Assembly (NCBI GenBank): GCA_018715545.1
Contig: DVLK01000069.1
Location: 1 to 16,887, forward strand
Source: Candidatus Caccovivens faecavium
GTDB taxonomy: Bacteria; Bacillota; Clostridia; Christensenellales; UBA1242
Length of the DNA: 16,887 bases
Direction of reading: 5' to 3'
Positions 1-4,873 of the stretch are shown here, one piece after another. Each line of letters begins with the position of its first letter. Within the stretch, counting starts at the first letter, position 1. The notes below the pieces were generated by a model that saw only the letters and a list, made by a program, of their open reading frames with translations, ran no database searches and was not told where the DNA came from. Position numbers and translations under genes: made by a program.

Positions 1-46
1 CGGGATAGTCCCGTGGTTCAAAAGAGGTTAACCTTTACATAAAGAT

Positions 47-101
47 ACCTCCTGTGTTAAGATATCTTCGTAGTCTACACTAAATATTTAACACAGGAGG
101 T
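47..101 (+). promoter_or_regulatory. Inverted repeat sequestering the TnpA-remnant ribosome site
   Basis: Arms at 47-60 and 88-101 are perfectly complementary over 14 bp, with a 27-base loop. The right arm contains AGGAGG (95-100), eight bases before the ATG at 109, so the folded RNA would hide the ribosome site. Five T residues follow at 101-105, so the stem could also act as a weak terminator against incoming transcripts. Both roles are known for the leader of IS200. Confidence 0.65.
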
Positions 102-108
102 TTTTGTC

Positions 109-204
109 ATGCATGACACAAATAGTTTGGTTTTACCCTTACTTGAAAAACCACGGGTTTTACCCGTGGATTTTTATTGTTTAATACTAGATTTTAGAAT
201 TTAA
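109..204 (+). pseudogene. Remnant of IS200-type transposase TnpA (31 codons)
   Basis: An ATG eight bases after AGGAGG opens a 31-codon frame. Its first residues, MHDTNSLV, resemble the N-terminus of IS200/IS605 TnpA (single-strand Y1 transposase). After that the sequence no longer matches: the frame reads through the right-end hairpin and stops at 202-204. The HUH motif and catalytic tyrosine of TnpA are absent, so no active transposase is made. I read this as the 5' stub left by an internal deletion joining codon 8 or so to the 3' end of the element. It could be a chance short frame, but the strong ribosome site and the sequestering stem argue for descent from a real gene. Confidence 0.5.
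151..176 (+). repeat. Right-end hairpin of the IS200-like element, terminator-like
   Basis: A perfect 8-bp stem (151-158 with 162-169) with a TTT loop is followed by ATTTTTA. In the IS200/IS605 family a subterminal hairpin at each end is what TnpA recognises. The stem starts CCACGGG, as the left-end hairpin would. The T-rich tail means it may also terminate transcription on the plus strand. Confidence 0.6.
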
Positions 205-224
205 TTGGAAATATTAAGTTTATC

Positions 225-770
225 CTATGCTTTATCTCGGTTGAGTATACCATCTGAACATATCACTTTATTAACTACAAAACTATGGTCCCAGCCTAAA
301 TTTGCATTATCTAATTCTATCCATTCGTCCATAGTTCCTTTAAAGTAAAGTGTATGTAAGGAATCACAATTTATCACAGCAGATGAACGTAAAGTATCTA
401 TTGTGTTCCACACGGTCAAAGAGTTTAAATATTTACACCCATTAAACGCATACATTGCAATAGTTTCAACATATGAAGGGATATCAAAATTATTTCCTTC
501 TTTTGCTATTGGGTAAGCGAGTAATGTTTTTAAATTTTTCGAGTATAGAACACCTTCTCTTGCAGTAAATCTAGAATTTGTTGAATAAACATTAAACTCC
601 GAAAATGAATTGCACCCATGCATATATCCAATAGAAACCAGTTCTATATTTGCGGATAAAGTAATAGATTGTAAATTTGTGCAATAATAGAACCATGATG
701 CATCAAAATATTTCACAAAGTTAGGAACTGTAAAAGATTCGAGTGAAGTACACAAACTAAAAAAGCCCAA
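225..770 (-). pseudogene. BspA-like leucine-rich repeat protein, C-terminal fragment
   Basis: The 181-codon frame carries BspA/LRR_5-type repeats: several blocks of the form C-x-x-L-x-x-I/L-x-V-x-x-x (for example around CTNLQSITL and CKYLNSLTV). It ends with a FKGTMDEW block and a VICSDG-type tail, as is usual at the C-terminus of these cell-surface repeat proteins. There is no signal peptide and no N-terminal part. The frame only opens with a TTG inside the terminator hairpin of the neighbouring tRNA gene, and an in-frame TAG lies just upstream, with no ribosome site. I conclude that it is the 3' remnant of a larger surface protein cut off at the tRNA-Ser gene. The stop at 225-227 looks natural. 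Whether it is still translated is doubtful. Confidence 0.6.
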
Positions 771-794
771 ATCAAACTACGCTGTCGATTTAGG
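759..794 (-). terminator. Terminator of tRNA-Ser
   Basis: On the minus strand an 11-bp stem (762-772 with about 784-794, one G-U pair) is followed by a run of T (759-764 on the plus strand is A). It lies eight bases after the CCA end of the tRNA gene, as expected for a rho-independent terminator. Confidence 0.75.
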
Positions 795-801
795 CTTAAA
801 T

Positions 802-889
802 TGGCGGAGAGTTAGGGATTCGAACCCCAGATACCTTTCGGTATGCCAGTTTTCAAGACTGGTGTAATCGACCACTCTACCAACTCTCC
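802..889 (-). tRNA. tRNA-Ser (anticodon UGA)
   Basis: The minus strand gives an 88-nt cloverleaf. The acceptor stem is GGAGAGT paired with ACTCTCC, followed by discriminator G and an encoded CCA. The anticodon stem is CCAGT/ACTGG with loop CTTGAAA, so the anticodon is TGA, which reads UCA serine codons. A long variable arm (ATACC/GGTAT) confirms a class II tRNA, and the T loop is GGTTCGAATCC. All features agree with tRNA-Ser. It has its own promoter upstream and terminator downstream, so it appears to be a single-gene unit. Confidence 0.97.
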
Positions 890-897
890 ATATTCAA

Positions 898-962
898 CTT
901 GACGAAGGCTCAAAAGTTTTTAGTTACAAAAACAAACTCTTGATTATCATTCGTCAAGAGTT
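898..962 (-). repeat. Two overlapping inverted repeats in the tRNA-Ser leader
   Basis: Inverted repeat A pairs 935-943 with 954-962 (9 bp perfect) and is followed on the minus strand by TTGTTTTT. Inverted repeat B pairs 898-906 with 950-958 (9 bp perfect). They share 954-958 and cannot form together. If transcripts begin upstream of 962, A would be a terminator and B an antiterminator. The best promoter predicts a start inside arm A, so A may matter as DNA only, while B could still fold and bring the tRNA 5' processing site close. Confidence 0.5.
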
Positions 963-992
963 ATTGTATCATATTGCCATCCGAAATGTCAA
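963..992 (-). promoter_or_regulatory. Promoter for tRNA-Ser
   Basis: On the minus strand a perfect TTGACA (-35, 987-992) lies 18 bases before TACAAT (-10, 963-968). The predicted start is near 955-957, about 67 bases before the mature tRNA. This is a strong sigma-A type promoter, as expected for a stable RNA gene. Confidence 0.75.
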
Positions 993-1034
993 CATTTTAT
1001 CAATCTAAATTTTTAAAAATATTTTAAAATGTTT

Positions 1035-1403
1035 TTAAATTTTAGTCATCCAAAGACTATGGAGATTGCAATAGCTATACACCTCCGTATAATCATCATT
1101 TTTGAATGTTGCTTCTGGCTTATCTCCTGGATTTAAAAATCTTATTTCGTACCCGTTTGTTTTTGCCATAACAATAAAATTTATGTAATGTTCAGGCGTC
1201 ATAGGATGTGGAACGCTTCCAACTTTAACAGTTATCTTACATCTTCCTTTTTCTACAACAGGAAGATGTTTTTCTGTGGCAGCATCGGTTGTGTTAGCAA
1301 CTATTTCTTCCATTGGTTCACCGCAACAAATTGTTGGTACATTTGCATCAACCAATTTAACAATAACCTTTCCGCAATGACGACATCTAAAAAATTTAAT
1401 CAT
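1035..1403 (-). CDS. dfx: Desulfoferrodoxin, class I superoxide reductase
   Basis: The 122-residue protein reduces superoxide to hydrogen peroxide in the cytosol without making oxygen, typical of anaerobes. The N-terminal rubredoxin-like domain has all four iron ligands (C7, C10, C26, C27 in CRHC and CCGEPM). The C-terminal catalytic domain carries the centre II set: E44 and H46 in TEKH, H66 in PHP, H72 in EHY, and C112 and H115 in YCNLH. Length and order match class I (2Fe) desulfoferrodoxin. I chose the ATG at 1403 because AGAGGTG lies seven bases upstream and the family N-terminus begins there; a longer frame to 1487 runs over the upstream gene. It is the third gene after a Spo0A-C protein and a ribbon-helix-helix protein. 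A terminator-like stem and a possible promoter just upstream suggest partly separate control. Confidence 0.95.
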   Translation of the reverse strand: MIKFFRCRHCGKVIVKLVDANVPTICCGEPMEEIVANTTDAATEKHLPVVEKGRCKITVKVGSVPHPMTPEHYINFIVMAKTNGYEIRFLNPGDKPEATFKNDDYTEVYSYCNLHSLWMTKI

Positions 1404-1421
1404 AATTTCACCTCTATTTAA

Positions 1422-1450
1422 ATAATACATTTTTACACTTAAAAAGGCAA
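1422..1450 (-). promoter_or_regulatory. Possible promoter for desulfoferrodoxin
   Basis: On the minus strand TTGCCT (1445-1450) and TATTAT (1422-1427) are 17 bases apart, about 20 bases before the dfx start. The -35 box matches only four of six consensus bases. It overlaps the stem at 1444-1481. Confidence 0.4.
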
Positions 1451-1481
1451 ACAATTTAATTAAATTTTTTGGCTTTGCCTT
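1444..1481 (-). terminator. Weak terminator-like stem between RHH gene and dfx
   Basis: Arms 1444-1451 and 1474-1481 are complementary over 8 bp, and the minus-strand copy continues with TTTTT. The 22-base loop is long and the stem overlaps the last codons of the small RHH gene, so termination is probably only partial. It would lower dfx read-through from the upstream promoter. Confidence 0.35.
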
Positions 1482-1611
1482 CATCATACATAGAGGTAAT
1501 TGCCAGTCTTATTATTTCGCTCTTGTTTCTTTTAAGTTTATTAGATAGCGCTGTCAACTTTTGAAAATCATCTTCCGATAATCTTACTGGAACATATTTA
1601 TTCTTATTCAT
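1456..1611 (-). CDS. Small ribbon-helix-helix DNA-binding protein (51 aa)
   Basis: A 51-codon frame begins with ATG at 1611, eight bases after AAGGAG. The protein starts MNKNKYVPVRLSEDDFQKL and continues with helices KLTALSNKLK and KSEIIRLAITSMYD. This is the ribbon-helix-helix (CopG/Arc-like) pattern: a short basic beta strand (YVPVRLS) that enters the major groove as a dimer, then two helices with a K/R-S-E-I-I-R turn. It is probably a small transcription regulator. No toxin gene sits beside it, so an antitoxin role is not supported. It starts 17 bases after the stop of the Spo0A-C protein and lies before desulfoferrodoxin, so it is likely cotranscribed with the first and may regulate this cluster. 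Confidence 0.75.
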   Translation of the reverse strand: MNKNKYVPVRLSEDDFQKLTALSNKLKRNKSEIIRLAITSMYDEGKAKKFN

Positions 1612-1628
1612 TTTAAAACTCCTTAAAG

Positions 1629-2021
1629 TTAAAACTGAAAAAGCTCTTCACTTTTATAAAGGTTAAGATTATAATATTCCGCAATTAGTCCAATAATTTG
1701 CCCACATGAGGGCTTATCATCAATAGTAAAAATATTAGTGTTAAACATTTTATTCACTTCTAAAAAGCTGTGATTACTGAAAGTTGTGTCTATCATATTT
1801 CTTATTGCGCCCTGCACACTTGCCACCTTTTCAATATTGTATAAGCTACACACTTCTTTGAATAAACCATTCATCATTTTATGTATCAGCATAGGGTCGA
1901 CAATCACTAATTCTATGGCACTTGAAAGATATTGAAAGCCTGTTTGGTCCATTCTAAAACCTATTCTTACAAGAGCATATCTGATAACCTTTCTGACATT
2001 CAATCTTTCCGCTTCGCTCAT
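1629..2021 (-). CDS. Stand-alone Spo0A C-terminal DNA-binding domain protein
   Basis: The 130-residue protein matches the Spo0A C-terminal domain over almost its full length. In Spo0A this is the winged-helix-like domain that binds 0A boxes. Landmarks in order are a GFQYLSSAIELVIVDP block (Spo0A: G-Y-Q-Y-L-R-x-A-I), LFKEVCSLYNI, the recognition helix region VASVQGAIRNMID (Spo0A: SRVERAIRHAIE) and KPSCGQIIGLIAEYYNL (Spo0A: KPTNSEFIALIADKL). The phosphoacceptor receiver domain is absent, so it cannot be driven by a phosphorelay in the usual way. Two recognition-helix positions differ (R and E replaced by Q and G), so its DNA target may differ from the 0A box. Start ATG at 2021 has AAAGGAG upstream; the longer frame would run through the promoter. 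Not the main sporulation regulator; function unknown. Confidence 0.82.
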   Translation of the reverse strand: MSEAERLNVRKVIRYALVRIGFRMDQTGFQYLSSAIELVIVDPMLIHKMMNGLFKEVCSLYNIEKVASVQGAIRNMIDTTFSNHSFLEVNKMFNTNIFTIDDKPSCGQIIGLIAEYYNLNLYKSEELFQF

Positions 2022-2049
2022 AAAATTACTCCTTTCAACAAACAAAGCT

Positions 2050-2078
2050 ATTATATCATAAAACAAATGATATTTCAA
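2050..2078 (-). promoter_or_regulatory. Promoter of the Spo0A-C / RHH / dfx cluster
   Basis: On the minus strand TTGAAA (2073-2078) and a perfect TATAAT (2050-2055) are 17 bases apart, placing the start about 20 bases before the ribosome site of the Spo0A-C gene. This is a strong sigma-A type promoter. Confidence 0.75.
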
Positions 2079-2117
2079 AACACACAAACAAAATATTTCA
2101 AAATTTTACAAGTTATT

Positions 2118-2126
2118 TTTTGATAT
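2118..2126 (+). promoter_or_regulatory. Possible extended -10 element without an obvious gene
   Basis: TGATATAAT reads as an extended -10 box on the plus strand, but there is no good -35 box and no reading frame with a ribosome site follows before the stem-loops at 2199-2262. It could drive a short untranslated RNA or be chance in AT-rich DNA. Confidence 0.25.
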
Positions 2127-2198
2127 AATTACAATCTTTTGTCGAAAAGTCTATTTGGTAGCTTTTATTTAAGCAAAAAAATAAAAAAATCACTTTCG

Positions 2199-2221
2199 AA
2201 CCACGGGATAGTTCTGTGGTT
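2199..2221. repeat. Solitary hairpin like the IS200 left end
   Basis: A 10-bp stem with a TAG loop closes over two G-U pairs. Its core (2204-2219) is identical at 14 of 16 positions to the window-start hairpin 1-16, and both changes keep the pairing. No other part of the insertion element is found beside it, so it looks like a solo end or a REP-like derivative. Confidence 0.5.
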
Positions 2222-2233
2222 TTCTGTAACAAA

Positions 2234-2262
2234 AAAAGAACTCTATGTTTAAGAGTTCTTTT
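2234..2262 (-). terminator. Terminator of the aconitase X / flavin reductase run
   Basis: An 11-bp perfect stem (2234-2244 with 2252-2262) and a 7-base loop lie about 40 bases after the flavin reductase stop. On the minus strand it is followed by a T run (A at 2231-2237). A shorter T run on the other side means it may work in both directions. Confidence 0.8.
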
Positions 2263-2299
2263 ATATTGTTAGATTTTTACAAGAGGTAATCTCTTATTA

Positions 2300-2854
2300 T
2301 TATTTTTTAAATTTTAAGCCAGATTTCCAGGCATCGCCAACTCTTTCTGTGACTTTGTAGTAGCCATGGGTGTATGGATCAAACGCGATAGCCTCAACCT
2401 TTGAAATATCCACATTTTCACCAGCAAGCACACTTTCCTCGGCAGAAACATTGACGACTTCTCCAATAACTTCTGCATCGTTTATTTCTACAAATTCGCA
2501 CTCCATACAAATTGGAAATTCGTTGATAATTGGTGCATCGACATTTTTAGATTTTGTGGCAGTAAGTCCGCTCTTCTCAAATTTATCTTTTGTGGTGTTG
2601 GCTGAAACTATGCCAAAGTAGTCCGCCTCAGCAACATGCTTTGCGTCTGCTATACTGACCGTAAACGCTTTTCTCTTTTTGATGTTTTTAACAGTCTTAT
2701 GCGACTCGGTCAAATTCAAGACTACATGAGTTCTATCGAACATCGTTCCCCATGCGGCGTTCACAACATCAACTGTGCCGTCCTCGTTGTATGTGGCAAT
2801 CATAAGCACTGGCATTGGAAAGATTGCTTCTGTTGTTTTTATATTCTTCTTTAT
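2300..2854 (-). CDS. Flavin reductase-like (flavoredoxin type) FMN-binding protein, unusual start
   Basis: The protein has the split-barrel FMN-binding fold of the flavin reductase-like/flavoredoxin family. It runs from MPVLMIATYNEDGTVDVVNA through SHKTVKNI and the KAFTVSIAD strand to a CMECEF strand and a C-terminal AFDPYTHGYYKV block. Such proteins bind FMN and pass electrons between NAD(P)H or ferredoxin-type partners and other acceptors. The first ATG is at 2815, but it lacks a ribosome site. AGGAGG lies at 2859-2864, and the in-frame codons between (KKNIKTTEAIFP) look like the family N-terminus. The codon where the ATG is expected, 2852-2854, is ATA. The start is therefore either a rare ATA or a mutated ATG; if only 2815 is used, 171 residues result. 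It follows the aconitase X genes by about 70 bases with no terminator seen, so read-through is likely. Confidence 0.82.
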   Translation of the reverse strand: MKKNIKTTEAIFPMPVLMIATYNEDGTVDVVNAAWGTMFDRTHVVLNLTESHKTVKNIKKRKAFTVSIADAKHVAEADYFGIVSANTTKDKFEKSGLTATKSKNVDAPIINEFPICMECEFVEINDAEVIGEVVNVSAEESVLAGENVDISKVEAIAFDPYTHGYYKVTERVGDAWKSGLKFKK

Positions 2855-2858
2855 TATT

Positions 2859-2864
2859 CCTCCT
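2859..2864 (-). promoter_or_regulatory. Ribosome site that decides the flavin reductase start
   Basis: A perfect AGGAGG on the minus strand lies 4 bases before an in-frame ATA (2854) but 43 bases before the first ATG (2815). It is the reason for placing the coding start near 2854. Confidence 0.6.
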
Positions 2865-2922
2865 AATAAAACGCTTCTATTTTAATATATTATTGCAAAA
2901 CTTATGATATTTAAAAAATTAA

Positions 2923-3372
2923 TTACTTGATAACTTCGACAGTTCCGTCTTCGCTTATTTTTATTTTATCTCCTGTTTTAATCTCTGAAAGAATGTCGTT
3001 TCCAAGTTTATCAATGGCGATTATATCGGAGTTTTCCCAGTTTTTAGCTAAGATTACACCGCTTGCAGCAAGGCTGTCAATTTCTTCGCTAAACAAGAGG
3101 GCGGACGGATTTATCTTCATCTGGCAAATTGTTTGAATGACAAGTCCACCGGTTGTCGAGCCGATTGTTTGAGGAAGAATAAGTGCCACGCCTGTCAAAT
3201 TTTTCCCGTAAACATCAGGATTATTTTGGTCAGAGCCGATAACTTTTTTCTTATTCATAAGAGCCGACTTTTGAAAGGTGGCAAGGGTGTTAAGTCCCTG
3301 ACGCGATACCACACATTCTCCTTCATAGTTTCCTTTGCAGATAACTCTGCCTTTAAATTTTTTATTTTCCAT
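2923..3372 (-). CDS. Aconitase X small (swivel, DUF126) subunit
   Basis: The 149-residue protein is the separate swivel domain of an aconitase X family dehydratase. The central PQTIGSTTGG stretch matches the substrate-loop region of this family (P-x-x-x-G-S-x-x-G), where the serine helps bind substrate. It is followed by the NPSALLF strand, then a DIIAID strand and a KTGDKIKI end. It works with the large subunit encoded immediately upstream. Known members dehydrate cis-3-hydroxy-L-proline (some bacteria) or 5-phosphomevalonate (archaea). Its ATG follows the large-subunit TAG after one base, and an AGGTG ribosome site sits inside the end of that gene, so translation is probably coupled. Substrate not assigned. 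Confidence 0.88.
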   Translation of the reverse strand: MENKKFKGRVICKGNYEGECVVSRQGLNTLATFQKSALMNKKKVIGSDQNNPDVYGKNLTGVALILPQTIGSTTGGLVIQTICQMKINPSALLFSEEIDSLAASGVILAKNWENSDIIAIDKLGNDILSEIKTGDKIKISEDGTVEVIK

Positions 3373-3373
3373 A

Positions 3374-4645
3374 CTATTTCACCTCGCAGATAATTTTTAT
3401 GATATCATCATCTTTATAGTATCTTGCCTTTGAGTAGGTTCTAAGTTTATTGCTGTTTGTGATTATCGGCTTACTGCCAGCAATAGGATTATTGGTGTAC
3501 ATAAGAGGGCAAATGGACGATAGTTTCACGCCGTAGCTTGTAAGCTTTTTGTAATCAGGCGTCTTTTTAAACTTATCAGCCACATCTGGGGAGGAAGTCA
3601 TGATTGTACGCACTTTAACCTTTTTCCTTCCACTCTTTTTAAGATTTTCTCCTATCTTATCAGTCCAATTTTTAAGCTGGCTGAAAGAAAGGTGAGGACA
3701 GCCGATGAAGCATAGCGAAGGCTTTGCATCTTCCTTCTTCCACATGATTGGATAGCTCTTATATACTCTTTCAAGCTCCGCATCATCAATCACATACTTT
3801 TCTGCATTTTCACGCCATAGCTTTTTGCCAAATTTTTTAGCTTCTGGGGTTAGATTGTCGATATGGTATAGCCCTACTGCACCATTAGAGGCGGTGGCTG
3901 CTCCGAAATCTTTTAAATATGAGATGGTGTCATCGTTAAGTTCTGTCCCTAAAAATTTATCTAAGCCAACAACATAAGGCACTTTTTCCATAACTTTCAT
4001 GCCGATAGCAGAACCTAGTATCTGTGCCTCAGGTAGATGAGTTGTTTTTATCTCCACTATGTAATCAGCCTTTCTTCCGTCATCGGTCAGCAAGCCAAAT
4101 TTTGGCACTTTGCCTAAGATTGCTCCAAAGATATCTAACATTCCGCTGTTACGATTACACCTTGCGCCAAGCACAGAGTTAGCAAAGACAACGGCTGAAC
4201 TTTCTGCCCAAGAGAGAATATCGCCATACTTTGGTGTGTTGCCAACTTCTTCAAGATAACAGGTGCAAGTGAAGGCATTTTTGTTTTTTAGGCCAATTTT
4301 TGAAAGTTGTTCCTCATAGTGTTTTTGTTTAGAATACATGATTTTTGAAAAGATAAGCTTGTCTAAGATATTGCATTTAACATTTTTATAGTCAATCGGG
4401 CGTGGGTCAACTGTGAACGGGTATGGTGTTTTAAGTCCAGCTTCTATTATTTCGTCCATAATTCGATATACTGGCTTTAAAAGTCCGATACCAAACGAAG
4501 TGACCAAGTGTCCGCTTGTAGAAACAGGTACAAATTCTGTTGCGCCGAAGAGTTCTCCAAATTCAACAAGAGTCTGCATAATTTTAGCTTTTGTTTGCCC
4601 TTCGCTTCCAGAAAGAATAGCCTGTTCTTCCTTAGTAAGTTTCAT
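3374..4645 (-). CDS. Aconitase X catalytic (large, DUF521) subunit
   Basis: The 423-residue protein is a full-length aconitase X large subunit, a dehydratase built around an iron-sulfur cluster. The start MKLTKEEQAILSGSEG is typical, followed by ATEFVPVSTSGHLV. Cysteines that could hold the cluster or lie nearby are C127 and C129 (TCTC), C163 (GARCNR), C316 (IGCPH) and C379 (SICPL); I cannot say from sequence which three bind iron. The SAVVFANSVLGARCNR block is characteristic of the family. Start ATG at 4645 has AAGGAGG upstream. No proline racemase or other hydroxyproline gene is near, and no mevalonate gene either, so the substrate is open. It leads a unit with the small subunit and probably the flavin reductase-like gene. 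Confidence 0.9.
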   Translation of the reverse strand: MKLTKEEQAILSGSEGQTKAKIMQTLVEFGELFGATEFVPVSTSGHLVTSFGIGLLKPVYRIMDEIIEAGLKTPYPFTVDPRPIDYKNVKCNILDKLIFSKIMYSKQKHYEEQLSKIGLKNKNAFTCTCYLEEVGNTPKYGDILSWAESSAVVFANSVLGARCNRNSGMLDIFGAILGKVPKFGLLTDDGRKADYIVEIKTTHLPEAQILGSAIGMKVMEKVPYVVGLDKFLGTELNDDTISYLKDFGAATASNGAVGLYHIDNLTPEAKKFGKKLWRENAEKYVIDDAELERVYKSYPIMWKKEDAKPSLCFIGCPHLSFSQLKNWTDKIGENLKKSGRKKVKVRTIMTSSPDVADKFKKTPDYKKLTSYGVKLSSICPLMYTNNPIAGSKPIITNSNKLRTYSKARYYKDDDIIKIICEVK

Positions 4646-4671
4646 TTTAACCTCCTTTTAAACTCAAAATA

Positions 4672-4677
4672 ATTATA
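4672..4677 (-). promoter_or_regulatory. Probable -10 box for the aconitase X unit
   Basis: A perfect TATAAT on the minus strand lies 26 bases before the large-subunit start. The -35 candidate TTGCTT, 16 bases further up, is weak. Confidence 0.5.
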
Positions 4678-4873
4678 GCAATAAATTAATTAAAAGCAAA
4701 ATAATTTCGTGGTCAAAAATAAGTTAAAGCTAATAAAATTTTATTGCGAAAGGTTTTTAAGATATATTTTTATGCGCAAGAAAAAATATTTAAAAAATTT
4801 TTAATATTATTTTGTATTTTATATAAAATGTGCTAAACTAGTTATGTTATTGAGAGTTACAAAGGAGCTTTTC

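Larger units (their letters stand above)
1..180 (+). mobile_element. Internally deleted IS200/IS605-type element (left part cut by window start)
   Basis: The segment has the layout of an IS200-type element with almost all of its transposase removed. A hairpin at the window edge (CGGGATAGTCCCGTGG, lacking its first bases) resembles a left-end hairpin. A 14-bp inverted repeat (47-60 with 88-101) follows and contains the AGGAGG ribosome site of a short reading frame. A perfect hairpin at 151-169 resembles a right end. The reading frame opens M-H-D-T-N-S-L, like the start of IS200 TnpA proteins, whose family sequence continues with a HTxWNCKYH-type stretch that is missing here. Burying the transposase ribosome site in a leader stem is known for IS200. 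The element would need TnpA from elsewhere to move. Exact ends and target site are not visible. The family assignment rests on recall of TnpA starts and architecture, not on a search. Confidence 0.62.

Noticed and set aside
1456..1611. Antitoxin of a toxin-antitoxin pair
   Set aside because: The RHH protein has no toxin-like neighbour; the adjacent genes are a Spo0A-C protein and desulfoferrodoxin.
1629..2021. Full Spo0A master regulator of sporulation
   Set aside because: There is no receiver domain, and the ribosome site fits the short form; it cannot be taken as evidence that the organism sporulates.
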